This document shows, piece by piece, positions 31,901 to 39,207 of a stretch of DNA of 64,000 nucleotides (positions within the stretch are counted from its first letter, which is position 1; every line of letters starts with the position of its first letter). The DNA comes from Pseudomonas sp. Seg1 (lineage in GTDB: Bacteria; Pseudomonadota; Gammaproteobacteria; Pseudomonadales; Pseudomonadaceae). Under the pieces are notes generated by a model, which saw only the letters and a list, made by a program, of their open reading frames with translations, was not told the origin of the DNA and ran no database searches. The stretch spans positions 2,792,001 to 2,856,000 of the forward strand of contig NZ_AP021903.1 of the NCBI RefSeq assembly GCF_018326005.1, read 5' to 3'. The translations under genes were made by a program, and so were the position numbers.

Positions 31901-34759
31901 CTGTGTTCCGGCCTGCGTCTGGTGCTGGCACGACCTGACGGCAACCGCGACTCGGCTTATGTAGTGCAGGCGATTCGCGAGCATCAGGTCAGCGTGGTCA
32001 AGTTCGTTCCGGCGTTGCTCCAGCATTTCATCGAGCAGGACGATGTCGACCAGTGCACCAGCCTCACCGACGTGCTCAATGGTGGCGGCGAACTCAGCGC
32101 GGCGCTGGCCCGTCAGGTGCGTCAGCGCCTGCCGTGGGTGCGTTTGCACAACGTCTACGGGCCGACCGAAACCACCGTCGACAGCAGCGGCTGGACGCTG
32201 GAACCGGGCAGCCGGTTGCCGGACAGCGTGGTGCCGATCGGCAAGGCACTGAGCAACACTCGCCTGTACGTCCTCGATGCCCACGATCAGCCAGTGCCGC
32301 TGGGCGTCAGTGGTCAGTTGCACATCGGTGGCGTGGGCGTGGCGCGCGGCTATCACGGACTGCCCGAGATGCAGGCCGAGCGCTTCATCGACAGCCCGTT
32401 TGTGCCGGGTGATCGGCTGTACCGCACCGGCGATCTGGTGCGCTACAACAACGACGGTGAGCTGGAATTCCTCGGCCGCAACGATTTCCAGGTCAAGTTG
32501 CGTGGCTTGCGTCTGGAACCGGGTGAAATCGAAGCTCGGTTGATCGAGCACCCGGCGGTCCACCAAGCGGTGGTCATGGTGCGCGACGAGCGCCTGGTCG
32601 CCTGGTACACCGTACGTGCCGGCGTTGCCGCGCCAGATCTGGAAGTGTTGCGCGCCCATATGCTGGAGCGATTGCCGGAGTACATGGTGCCCGGGGCTTA
32701 CGTGCTGCTCGACGCTCTGCCGCTGACGCCCAATGACAAGGTTGATCGCAAGGCGCTGCCTGAACCGGGGGTGGATGCGCTCATCAACCGTCCGTACGTG
32801 GCGCCGCAAGGCGAAGTCGAAACGGCATTGGCGCGAATCTGGGCGCAAGTGCTTGGCGTTGAGCAGGTCGGGCGTCACGACAACTTCTTCGAGTTGGGCG
32901 GGCACTCGCTGTTGGCGGTGCGTCTGGTCAATCTGATGCAGCGAGCAGGCTTGCCAGTGTCGCTGGCGCAGTTGTTCCAGCACCCGAGCGTCGAGTCCGC
33001 CGCTACGCTGCTGAATCAGCGCCGCGACGTTGCCGGACAGCCCGAAGGACTGGTCGTGGTGCGCGCCGGGGATCACGGTACGCCGCTGTTTCTGATGCAC
33101 GAGTTCAGCGGTCGCGAGGTGTATTTTCCGGCACTGGCCATGCACATCGGCGGAGAATTCCCGATTTACGGTTTGCCCGGTGTGCCACTCGGCGAGCCGC
33201 AACTGCGCACGATCGAGTGCATGGCCCGGCGTCTGGTCGGAATCATCCGTTCGGTACAGCCGCACGGGCCATATCGTCTGGCGGGATGGTCATTCGGCGG
33301 GGTGTTGGCCCTTGAAGTTGCCCAGCAATTGCTTGGCCTTGATGAGCCGGTTGCGTTCATCGGCATGCTCGACAGCTACGCGCCCAACCCACTGGCTCAG
33401 AACAAGGCAATGTGGAGCGGTGAAGGGCTGGACAAGCGCCAGTTGCTGGGCCATTGCCGGGGTCGTTCGATGATGCTTGGTGCAGAGGGGCAAACCGCGC
33501 TGGCGCGTGTGCAGGCGCTGGAGGCTGAAGTCGGGCAACTGGATTTCAATGAGCTGTTCCAGCGTTGCCTGGCGCAGCAACTGACTGATCCGGAACTGGC
33601 GACCGTCAGCACCGCCGATGCCAGACACTACTTTGAGCGCGAAGCCGCGCATCGACTGGCATTGGCGCATTACCGGGTCAGCCCGGCCAGCCAGACAATC
33701 CATCTGTTCCGCGCGCAGGAATTGATGGACGGGCAATCGGTGCCGAGTCCGACGCGCGGATGGGAGGAACGTTTTGCCAGCGCAATGCTGCGCTGTATCG
33801 ATATCCCTGGCGATCACCGCACGATGATGAAAAACCCGCACATTCAGGCCCTCGGACAAGCCATCAGTCAGGCGCTGGAGGCTGCCGTGGCGCCGGAACC
33901 TGCGCTGTATCAGCCACTGCTGACCATTCAGACCGGGCACGTCGGGCATGCGCCGATCTTTTGTGTGCCGGGGGCGGGGGACAGCGTGACCGGGTTCATT
34001 CACCTGACCGAAGCGCTCGGTCCGGAATGGCCGATCATCGGCCTGCAACCGCGAGGTCTGGATGGCAGCAGTGTGCCGCACAGTCAGGTGGAGGCGGCTG
34101 CCGCGTTTTATTTGCAGGCGATCGAGCAGGTTTATCCGCAGGGGCCCGTGCACCTGATCGGCCACTCGTTCGGCGGTTGGGTGGCGCACGCCATGGCGGC
34201 GCAGTTGCAGGCTGCCGGGCGTGCAGTGGCGTCGCTGACGTTGATCGACAGTGAGGCGCCCGGCGGCGACGGCACGGCTGGTAAACCGTATACGGCGACG
34301 GCTGCGCTGGAGCGTCTGATCGAAACGCTGCAATTGTCCAGCGGCAAGTCCCTGGGGATTGACCCGCTGACCTTTGCCAATGCCGATGACACGACGCAGA
34401 TGCGTCTTCTGCATGCCGGCATGGTGAGCGCCGGGGTGCTTTCGGAAAAGGCTGCGGCAGACGCCATGCACGGCCCGGTGCGGACCTTCGCCACGGCGTT
34501 GCGCACGGTCTATCAACCGACACTCGCCTACCACGGGCCGGTCAGGCTGGTGCTGGTCGACGACCCGACGCTGGACGCCTGGGGCAATCAGCGCGAGCAG
34601 GCCGCGATCCTGGAAGGCTGGCAGCGTCAGGTCAACGATCTGGCGGTGTGGTACGGGCCCGGCAATCACTTCACGATTCTCAAGGCGCCCAACGTCTTCA
34701 GTCTCGCGGCGTGGTGGCATGACGGCCTGTCAGTGCCGGTCAACGAAACGCTGTCCTGA
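16910..34759 (+). CDS. CLP non-ribosomal peptide synthetase, third subunit (5 modules, tandem thioesterases)
   Basis: 5949 residues, starting at a GTG that overlaps the previous stop by 4 bases; tggag lies just upstream. Residues 1-55 form a TubC-like docking domain. C-A-T modules lie at about 60-1140, 1144-2190, 2194-3270, 3277-4323 and 4327-5370. The C domains of modules 7 and 9 are dual E/C type (DIYPLAPLQ); those of modules 8, 10 and 11 are LCL type (LSFAQQRLWFLAQ, HHIISDG or HHIVADG). This sets L at residues 7, 9 and 10 and D at residues 6 and 8. Residue 11 is L because nothing epimerizes it. A codes read Leu, Gln, aliphatic, aliphatic and acidic. Two alpha/beta-hydrolase thioesterases follow (catalytic Ser in GWSFGG near residue 5460 and in GHSFGG near 5751); they release and cyclise the peptide. 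The protein closely parallels ArfC in module number and tandem TE. Confidence 0.95.
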   Translation: MNVIELLATLKSKDIQLAVSDDQLRVNGNKQALSDPALLAALREHKPALIELIKAGQYSATKAGQIDVPANGIVPGTTRITPQMLTLAEVDQATIDRLIAAVPGGAANVQDIYPLAPLQEGILYHHASNEQGDPYVMQSYFAFSNRQRLQAFAQALQTVIDRHDILRTAVHWEGLDTPLQVVWRKVQLPVEEVQFDHAGDALQQLHERFDARHFRLDVTRAPLMRLAYAWDEAGQRVVATLLFHHMALDHSALDVVRHELQVCLTGQHELLGRPVPFRNYVAQARLGITEAEHEAFFRDMLGDITEPTLPYGLHDVQGDGLGIAELSLPINPLLGQRLRAQARQLGVSVASLFHLGWAQVLAVLTGKPNVVFGTVLMGRMQGAEATERALGIFINTLPLRIDVDAQGVRAAVEATHKRLTTLMRHEHAPLALAQRCSGVVAPTPLFSALLNYRHSHTAATASAETLAAWEGISTLSSEERTNYPLTLSVDDFGEAFSLTLLATTEVDPQRICEYLHCALESLVLALEQAQDTALNQLPILPAAEREQVLLAFNATHADYPATLTIAQRFEAQVVQRPEAVAAVFLDKPLSYAELNRQANALAHHLIELGVKPDDRVAIVARRGLDTLVGLLAILKAAAGYVPIDPAHPADRLHYLLSDSAPVVILTQSTLHERLPALNVPVIDLDQRAWPLGVTADPQVPALTSAHLAYVIYTSGSTGLPKGVMVEHRTLSNLVDWHCTAFDLCAGRHTSSLAGFGFDAMAWEVWPALCAGATLHLAPTHEGSEDIDALLDWWRAQPLDVSFLPTPVAEYAFSQNLEHPTLRTLLIGGDRLRQFSRNQQFDVINNYGPTEATVVATSGRIEAGDALHIGKPVANATVYLLDEQQRPVPIGVMGELYVGGAGVARGYLNRADLTAERFLDDPFSSAANARMYRTGDLARWRADGTIDYLGRNDDQVKIRGVRIELGEIETRLNQLPGIQEAVLLAREDEPGQPRLVAYFTEQAQVEPLAVAELRAHLLTQLPDYMVPVAFVKLDALPLTANGKVDRKALPKPDRAALFTRQYEAPHNELETALAQIWAQVLQVERVGRQDHFFELGGHSLLAMRMVSQVRQRLGVELALGDLFANAELAAVAAAVARAGRSTQPEIVPVARDGALPLSFAQQRLWFLAQMEGANTAYNIPIGLRLRGHLNEEALQQALGRIVARHETLRSRFAQFNDEAQVLIAPVDSGLLLRVEDLRQHPQPEKTLLALIQGEASGPFDLQDDPLIRGRLVRLADDHHVLLLTLHHIISDGWSMGILTRELMALYQAFSHGQPDPLPPLALQYTDYAVWQRRWLSGEVLQRQSEYWQQTLAGAPALLMLPTDRPRPAEQDFAGSTVDVLLDERLSAGLKALSQRHGVTMYMLMISAWASLLSRLSGQSEVVIGSPVANRNRVEIEGLIGMFVNTLALRIDTSGELSSEALLARVKAQTLAAQAHQDLPFEQVVEITKPLRSMAHSPLFQVMFSWESGHGAGLSLGDLTLERVAEPSHFAKFDLSLTLAEAADGIRGSLEYAIALFDEVTIQRYVGYFQRLLQAMVSNDQAVLAQVELLADEERRHLLVDLNSTAIEHDLEQTVHGRFEAQVLRTPEADAVVCAELRLSYAELNRRANQLAHHLRECGVGSDSRVAICVERGPQLLVGLLAILKAGGAYVPLDPGYPAERLAYMLEDSAPVAVLVHSATRALIGESAAVLIDFDQCTWHNLPQSNPQVPDLSAANLAYVIYTSGSTGTPKGVMVEHRNLSNLLHWSASLCPLSTGAALLQKTPFSFDASVWELFWPLTTGMRLVLASPDGHRDPAALVQLIREQQVNVIQFVPALLQQFLEVEDVDECSSLTDLFCGGGELTAALVRSVRVRLPHVRLHNVYGPTEATVDSTVWTLEPNTPVPEAAPPIGKPLCNTRVYILDAYQQPVPFGVVGEMYLGGVQVTRGYLNRPELTAERFLNDPFSEQPGARLYRTGDVARYLADGNIEYLGRNDDQVKIRGLRIELGEIQAHLAQVDGVREAAVLAREDLPGDQRLVAYYSGEALLIEQLRSELLTHLPDYMVPAVFVHLEALPLSPNGKLDRKALPVPDQTALLKREYEAPVGEVETVIAGLWAELLKVERVGRHDHFFELGGHSLMAVNLVARMRRAGLSADIRVLFGQPTLAALAAAVGGEPEAAVPANLIPPDCTHITPELLPLVTLDQATIDRIVASVPGGALNVQDIYPLAPLQTGILFHHLAAAQGDPYVLQAQFAFADEQRLQAFVAALQRVIERHDILRTSLFWEGLEQPVQVVWRQASLSCEALELDADSADALSQLRARFTVDKYRMPVTEAPLMRVVYSRDAGNQRVVALLLFHHLVMDHVALEVLQHEMQAYLLGQPQQLSEPVPYRNYVAHTRSGLSEQDHQDFFREMLGNIDEPTLPYGQHLADDGPAQEAQLTLQSTLSRSVRQQARRLGVSAASLMHLAWAQVLGQLSGREAVVFGTVLLGRLQGGEGSERALGVFINTLPLCIELNGHSVKGAALATHKRLSQLLAHEHAQLAQVQQCSAMPSGTPLFSALLNYRHSAPLGPISAEAQAAWQGMQLLEAEEHTNYRLTLSVDDLGEDFSLKVLAAAGIDAQRICGYMQSALGALLDALEHTPHVGFDRLSVVPAAERHQLLVELNATAREYPQSLTVHGLFERQAVAHAQAVAAVHGEQSLSYFELNTRANQLAHHLIAQGVQPGSHVAILLPRSLDLLIAQLAIAKCAAAYVPLDINAPSERQAFMVEDCQAVALLTLSREVIDYAAPRIDLDRLTLSGQPTHNPNLVQSSESLAYIMYTSGSTGTPKGVMVPHRGIGRLVINNGYADFNPQDRVVFASNPAFDASTMDIWGPLLNGGRVVVIDHQTLLDPNAFGRELSSSGATILFVTTALFNQYVQLIPQALKGLRILLCGGERGDPAAFRRLLAEAPALRIVHCYGPTETTTYATTFAVHDVAENAESVPIGGPISNTQVYVLDAHQQPVPMGVTGELYIGGQGVALGYLNRPELTAEKFLHDPFSDRPGALLYRTGDLVRWLAPGQLDCIGRNDDQVKIRGFRIELGEIENRLLNCPGIKEAVVLARRDGQENARLVAYYTVTGDSLDSADLHAQLQALLPEYMVPTAWVQLDVLPLNNNGKVDRKALPKPDDAALLIREYTAPQGELESVLAQIWVEVLQVEQVGRHDHFFELGGHSLLAMRMVSLVRQRLGVELALSDLFADAQLHAVAATLSRAGRSTLPEILPAPRDQALPLSFAQQRLWFLAQMQGGNSAYNIPIGLRLRGRLDADALQRALTRIVARHETLRSRFVSIDDTAQVSIAPVGSDLLLRVEDLRQHPQAEPALQALMTQEASAAFDLQTDALIRGRLVRLADDHHVLLLTVHHIVADGWSMGVLTRELMALYQAFSHGEADPLPPLALQYGDYAVWQRRWLSGEVLQRQSDYWQQTLDGAPALLTLPTDRPRPAQQDYTGGNVEVLLDARLSAALKALSQRHGVTLFMTMTGAWALLMSRLSGQSDVVIGSPVANRTRAEIEGLIGMFVNTLALRIDTSGEPNVEALLAQVKARTLEAQGHQDLPFEQVVEIVRPVRSLAHSPLFQTTLSWDSSVGPRLVLGDLSLEGVAGMDDVAKFDLTLTLGEVNGVIHGSLNYATALFDESTIQRYVDYFQRLLEAMVGADHTVLEHVPLLAPDERQRLLTDFNATAREYPQTLTVHGIFQQQVAAHPKAVAAVHGAHSLSYFELNAQANRLAHHLIGQGVQPGDHVAILLPRSLELLVAQLAIAKCAAAYVPLDINAPSERQAFMVEDCRAVALLTLSSEVIDYPASRIDLDRLKLSGQPTHNPNLLQSSESLAYIMYTSGSTGTPKGVMVPHRGIGRLVINNGYADFNPQDRVVFASNPAFDASTMDIWGPLLNGGRVVVIDHQTLLDPNAFGRELSSSGATILFLTTALFNQYVQLIPQALKGLRILLCGGERGDPTAFRRMLAEAPALRILNCYGPTETTTFATSFEVDEVAENAESVPIGGPIANTQVYVLDAHQQPVPMGVTGELCIGGQGVALGYLNRPELTAEKFLRDPFSDTPGALLYRTGDLARWIAPGQLDCLGRNDDQVKIRGFRIELGEIENRLLNCPGIKEAVVLARRDGQETTRLVAYYTAHDEALDSADLHAQLQARLPEYMVPTAWVRLDVLPLNNNGKVDRKALPAPTQEAMLSRIYEAPANPLEASLAAVWSEVLQVGQVGRHDNFFELGGHSLLAMRMLSQVRQQMGVELALADLFANPQLAAVAEVLSRAGRSTLPDIVPAPRDQALPLSFAQQRLWFLAQMGDGNSAYNIPVGLRLRGRLDEDALQRALARIVARHETLRSRFTPHNDQAQVLILPVDTGLLLQVADLREHPQADEALQQLSEAEACAPFNLEHDPLVRGRLVRLADDHHVLLLTMHHIISDGWSMGVLTRELMALYQAFSRGEADPLPPLALQYTDYAVWQRRWLSGEVLQRQCDYWQKNLAGAPALLSLPTDRPRPAQQDYSGGSVEVQLDEQTSAGLKALCQRRAVTPYMVIMSTWAILLARLSGQSDVVIGSPVANRTRAEIEGLIGMFVNTLALRIDTSGELSGEALLARVKAQTLQAQAHQDLPFEQVVEITRPVRSLSHSALFQTLLSWNNNDGPSLTLGDMTLEGVASPNHFVKFDLSLTLGDYPGGIRGALNYATALFDEATIQRFVGYFQRLLAALVSDDQAVLEHLPLPAPEELQRLLVEYNATEAECPLEQPLQALFEAQVRRKPGAVAVQSEQGSLTYQALNARANRLAHHLREIGVQPDTRVAICVERGPDLVVGLLAILKAGGAYVPLDPGYPAERLAYMLKDSAPVAVLVQSATRSLLATSAVALIDLDRSTWQHQAEHDPKVPGLSASSLAYMIYTSGSTGLPKGVMIEHRSACNMVHWGSQISPPTEHGALLQKAPFSFDSSVWEIFWPLCSGLRLVLARPDGNRDSAYVVQAIREHQVSVVKFVPALLQHFIEQDDVDQCTSLTDVLNGGGELSAALARQVRQRLPWVRLHNVYGPTETTVDSSGWTLEPGSRLPDSVVPIGKALSNTRLYVLDAHDQPVPLGVSGQLHIGGVGVARGYHGLPEMQAERFIDSPFVPGDRLYRTGDLVRYNNDGELEFLGRNDFQVKLRGLRLEPGEIEARLIEHPAVHQAVVMVRDERLVAWYTVRAGVAAPDLEVLRAHMLERLPEYMVPGAYVLLDALPLTPNDKVDRKALPEPGVDALINRPYVAPQGEVETALARIWAQVLGVEQVGRHDNFFELGGHSLLAVRLVNLMQRAGLPVSLAQLFQHPSVESAATLLNQRRDVAGQPEGLVVVRAGDHGTPLFLMHEFSGREVYFPALAMHIGGEFPIYGLPGVPLGEPQLRTIECMARRLVGIIRSVQPHGPYRLAGWSFGGVLALEVAQQLLGLDEPVAFIGMLDSYAPNPLAQNKAMWSGEGLDKRQLLGHCRGRSMMLGAEGQTALARVQALEAEVGQLDFNELFQRCLAQQLTDPELATVSTADARHYFEREAAHRLALAHYRVSPASQTIHLFRAQELMDGQSVPSPTRGWEERFASAMLRCIDIPGDHRTMMKNPHIQALGQAISQALEAAVAPEPALYQPLLTIQTGHVGHAPIFCVPGAGDSVTGFIHLTEALGPEWPIIGLQPRGLDGSSVPHSQVEAAAAFYLQAIEQVYPQGPVHLIGHSFGGWVAHAMAAQLQAAGRAVASLTLIDSEAPGGDGTAGKPYTATAALERLIETLQLSSGKSLGIDPLTFANADDTTQMRLLHAGMVSAGVLSEKAAADAMHGPVRTFATALRTVYQPTLAYHGPVRLVLVDDPTLDAWGNQREQAAILEGWQRQVNDLAVWYGPGNHFTILKAPNVFSLAAWWHDGLSVPVNETLS
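17090..20330 (+). other. NRPS module 7 (E/C - A[Leu] - T)
   Basis: Pocket residues D-A-W-F-L-G-N-V-V (Leu), same as module 5, whose A-domain sequence it closely resembles. E/C motif HHASNEQGD. The T domain ends with the GGHSLLAMRM variant seen before LCL domains here. Confidence 0.88.
20340..23480 (+). other. NRPS module 8 (LCL - A[Gln] - T)
   Basis: The LCL condensation domain means residue 7 is accepted as L. Pocket residues D-A-W-Q-F-G-V-V-D match Gln codes. Gln at position 8 separates amphisin, tensin and lokisin types from arthrofactin (Ser8). Confidence 0.86.
23490..26720 (+). other. NRPS module 9 (E/C - A[aliphatic] - T)
   Basis: Dual E/C domain (HHLAAAQGD), so residue 8 becomes D. 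Pocket residues D-A-M-F-L-G-C-T-Y indicate a branched aliphatic residue; Leu versus Ile cannot be settled from the code. Confidence 0.78.
26740..29880 (+). other. NRPS module 10 (LCL - A[aliphatic] - T)
   Basis: Pocket residues D-A-M-F-L-G-C-T-F differ from module 9 in a single position (Tyr to Phe at 331). The A domain is otherwise almost identical in protein and DNA to module 9. Predicted Ile or Leu. Confidence 0.78.
29890..33020 (+). other. NRPS module 11 (LCL - A[acidic] - T)
   Basis: Pocket residues D-S-W-K-L-G-V-V-D are identical to module 2. In amphisin-type lipopeptides residues 2 and 11 are both acidic, and residue 11 closes the lactone with Thr3. Its A domain is nearly identical in DNA to module 2, about 29.4 kb upstream. 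Confidence 0.8.
33060..34756 (+). other. Tandem type I thioesterase domains TE1 and TE2
   Basis: Two complete alpha/beta-hydrolase domains in one frame. TE1 has Ser in GWSFGG, Asp in MLDSYAP and His in GDHRTMM. TE2 has Ser in GHSFGG, Asp in LIDSEAP and His in GNHFTIL. Both triads look intact. Tandem TEs are usual in Pseudomonas CLP terminal subunits, where TE1 normally does the macrolactonization. Confidence 0.9.
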
Positions 34760-34824
34760 TGTTGTTTCTCTACCCGAGCCCGGCCGCTGGCCGGGCCCAC
34801 TCCTGAACGGACTTGTGGTCATTT

Positions 34825-35973
34825 ATGGAAAAGTCGAAGTTGCGCAAAGTCGGTATGGGATTGGCGTTGGCCGCGGTGGCCGGATTGGTGTTCTACACGG
34901 TGCAGGCGCCGGCCGAGGCACCGCAGTACCTGACCGCCACGGTCGAACGCAGTGATATCGAAAACGCGGTGCTGGCCACCGGGTTGCTCGAAGGCATCAA
35001 GCAAGTGGACGTCGGTGCGCAAGTCTCCGGCCAGTTGAAGTCGCTCAAGGTCAAGGTCGGCGACAAAGTGAAAAAGGGCCAGTGGCTGGCGGAAATCGAT
35101 CCTCTGGTGTTGCAGAACACCCTGCGTCAGGCCCAGGTCGATGAGGAAAACCTGCAAGCGCAAAAGCGTGCCACACAGGCCCAGCTCAAGCAGACCAAAG
35201 CAATTTACGAACGCTATAAAAACCTGCAGGAAGATGCCTCGATCTCTCGCCAGGATTTCGAAACCGCCCAATCGGATTACGAAGTGCAGCAGGCCAATCT
35301 GTTGTCGCTGGACGCGCAGATCAAGAGTGCGCACATCCAGATCGATACCGCCAAGGTCAACCTGGCGTACACGCGGATCGTCGCGCCAATTGATGGCGAC
35401 GTGGTCGGTATCGTCACCCAGGAAGGGCAGACCGTGATCGCTAACCAGTTGGCGCCGATCCTGCTGAAACTGGCGGACCTGGACACCATGACGGTCAAGG
35501 CCCAAGTCTCCGAGGCCGATGTGATTCACATCGCCCCGGGGCAGGAGGTGTACTTCACCATTCTCGGCGAGGACAAGCGCTATTACGGCAAGCTGCGCGG
35601 CACGGAACCGGCGCCGCAGAACTTTCTGGAAACGCCGCCCGCCGGTACGCCCAAGCAAAACTCGGCGGTGTTCTATAACGCGCTGTTCGAAGTGCCCAAC
35701 CCTGATCACCGCCTGCGCATTTCGATGACCGCGCAAGTGCGCATCGTCCTCGACACCGCCAAGTCAGTGCTGACCGTACCGGTGGCGGCGCTTGGCCCGC
35801 GCAATGCCGATGGCAGTTTTCCGGTGCGGGTGCTGGACGCCAAGGGCCATGCGCAGTCGCGCAACGTGCAGACAGGGATCAACAACAACGTCAAGGTGCA
35901 GGTCAATGAGGGGCTGGCCGAGGGTGATCGTGTGGTGATTGGTGATCCAGTGACCAACGTGGCGGGGGCTTGA
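34825..35973 (+). CDS. macA: MacA-like periplasmic adaptor of a lipopeptide efflux pump
   Basis: 382 residues. A membrane anchor lies at about residues 8-26, followed by a barrel-sandwich (lipoyl-like) and long alpha-hairpin region typical of HlyD/MacA adaptors (VGDKVKKGQWLAEIDP, then a Gln/Lys-rich helical stretch), then beta-barrel and membrane-proximal domains. I chose the ATG at 34825; the frame also opens at a TTG at 34813. It begins 65 bases after the NRPS stop on the same strand and is followed by macB after 2 bases. Adaptors of this type link the inner-membrane MacB to an outer-membrane TolC-type channel. The position directly after the synthetase matches other Pseudomonas CLP loci (for example arfD/arfE), so export of the lipopeptide is the likely job. 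No TolC homologue is visible. Confidence 0.92.
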   Translation: MEKSKLRKVGMGLALAAVAGLVFYTVQAPAEAPQYLTATVERSDIENAVLATGLLEGIKQVDVGAQVSGQLKSLKVKVGDKVKKGQWLAEIDPLVLQNTLRQAQVDEENLQAQKRATQAQLKQTKAIYERYKNLQEDASISRQDFETAQSDYEVQQANLLSLDAQIKSAHIQIDTAKVNLAYTRIVAPIDGDVVGIVTQEGQTVIANQLAPILLKLADLDTMTVKAQVSEADVIHIAPGQEVYFTILGEDKRYYGKLRGTEPAPQNFLETPPAGTPKQNSAVFYNALFEVPNPDHRLRISMTAQVRIVLDTAKSVLTVPVAALGPRNADGSFPVRVLDAKGHAQSRNVQTGINNNVKVQVNEGLAEGDRVVIGDPVTNVAGA

Positions 35974-35975
35974 AC

Positions 35976-37934
<1,959 letters not shown>

Positions 37935-37940
37935 AAACTG

Positions 37941-38097
37941 CCCTCACCCTAACCCTCTCCCGGGGGAGAGGGGACTGACCGAGTCGTACTTGCGAGCTTC
38001 ACTGACTTGAACCATCGAGTCGAACTCGGGTTTGCAAGCCGCGAAGATCGGCTCCCTTTCCCCCTCGCGCCTTGGGGGAGAGGGCTGGGTGAGGGGG
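37941..38097. repeat. Intergenic inverted-repeat element between macB and the LuxR gene
   Basis: The left end reads ccctcaccctaaccctctcc, and the right end (about 38076-38097) carries its imperfect reverse complement (gggagagggctgggtgaggg). The roughly 110 bases between have no coding signal. The element sits between convergent genes just after macB and looks like a dispersed Pseudomonas intergenic repeat. It could act as a transcription terminator for both strands. Confidence 0.6.
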
Positions 38098-38131
38098 ATG
38101 GATCTGAAGTCGTACGCAATAAACGGGATTG

Positions 38132-38890
38132 TCAGGCAGCGCTTGAAGCGGAGGTTTCCATTGGCGAATACATCCAGCGCATCAGCGAATGACGGCCGCT
38201 GATACCGAGCTTGATGGCTGCACGTTTGAGATAGCTTTCCACCGTGTTGACCTTCAACTGCAACTGTTCGGCCAGTTCCGGCGCGGTGCGGCCGGCGAGC
38301 AGGCCGACACACACTTCGGTTTCGCGATTCGACAGGCTCAGCCCCAATTGCTGCAAGCGCTCGGTAAAACGCCCTCGCAGGGTTTCCAGCCCCGAGCCTT
38401 CGGCGGCCTCGCAGGGGCGCGCGGCGTCAATGCTGGCAGGCTGCAGTGCGTTGATGTGTTTTTCCACCATCGGCAACAGGACTGGGGAAATGTCTTGCAA
38501 TAGGCTGCGTTCCTGCGCGGAAAAGCGCTGGGACTGACCGTTGCGGTACACCGAAATCACATAACGGTAACCGTCCTTACGGCGGGTCAGATGCAATTGC
38601 GAGGCGTCTGCGCACGCCGAAGACTCAGGCGGCGACACAGCGTCGGGCGTCGCAGTACTGTGTTCGGAGAATACCGTTTCGGCCAGCAGAGCCGGATCTT
38701 TCATCGGTTCGGATTCACTGCGGCTCGCGGTGCGCCCCACGGGTTCGACGCGCATCTGGCGAATGTGCGTGGCATCGACCGCCAGTTGGGTGCGGATGAG
38801 GTCATGCAGCATGCGCGGGAAATGCCGGCTGCCGGTACTCGCAATGACTTTGCCGATGTGGGGGAACAGGTATGAATTCATATACGTCAT
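38132..38890 (-). CDS. LuxR-type transcriptional regulator next to the lipopeptide cluster
   Basis: 252 residues from the ATG at 38890; a longer TTG start at 38953 and a shorter ATG at 38881 are possible, and none has a clear ribosome-binding site. The C-terminus (about residues 185-245) is a LuxR/GerE helix-turn-helix with the usual LSNRETEVCVGLLAG and VNTVESYLKRAAIKLGI pattern. The N-terminal half shows no acyl-homoserine-lactone-binding motif or phosphoacceptor that I can identify, as in other LuxR-type regulators flanking Pseudomonas CLP genes (the ViscBCR/SalA/SyrF class). It is convergent with macB. Control of the adjacent NRPS genes is inferred from position only. Confidence 0.88.
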   Translation of the reverse strand: MTYMNSYLFPHIGKVIASTGSRHFPRMLHDLIRTQLAVDATHIRQMRVEPVGRTASRSESEPMKDPALLAETVFSEHSTATPDAVSPPESSACADASQLHLTRRKDGYRYVISVYRNGQSQRFSAQERSLLQDISPVLLPMVEKHINALQPASIDAARPCEAAEGSGLETLRGRFTERLQQLGLSLSNRETEVCVGLLAGRTAPELAEQLQLKVNTVESYLKRAAIKLGISGRHSLMRWMYSPMETSASSAA

Positions 38891-39207
38891 CCATGAATTT
38901 GCGGGTTTACAAACGTCCCGGCAGCGTCGTCTACGATCTCCTTGAACGCACAATTGCTGCAGGAATTGGATCCTATCCTAGTACAACGTTTGAGTGACGG
39001 CTGAATGAAGGGGTTATTTGTTAATAACCGCATGGCTTCTCCCTCTTGCGAAGTCCTGCGTCGGAAACACCGTGACGTCTGAGTGATTGTCCTTTCTGAG
39101 TTGACGGTGAAACGCTTTTCAGCTGATTTATCCCGTTTCAGTGTGTCAGTAATCTGTGCCCATCTTGAACGCAACAAGAACTCACACAACTGAAAAGGAA
39201 TGCACAG

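Noticed and set aside
33060..34756. Possible frameshift or gene fusion because two thioesterases follow each other
   Set aside because: Tandem in-frame TEs with intact triads are the normal ending of Pseudomonas lipopeptide synthetases.
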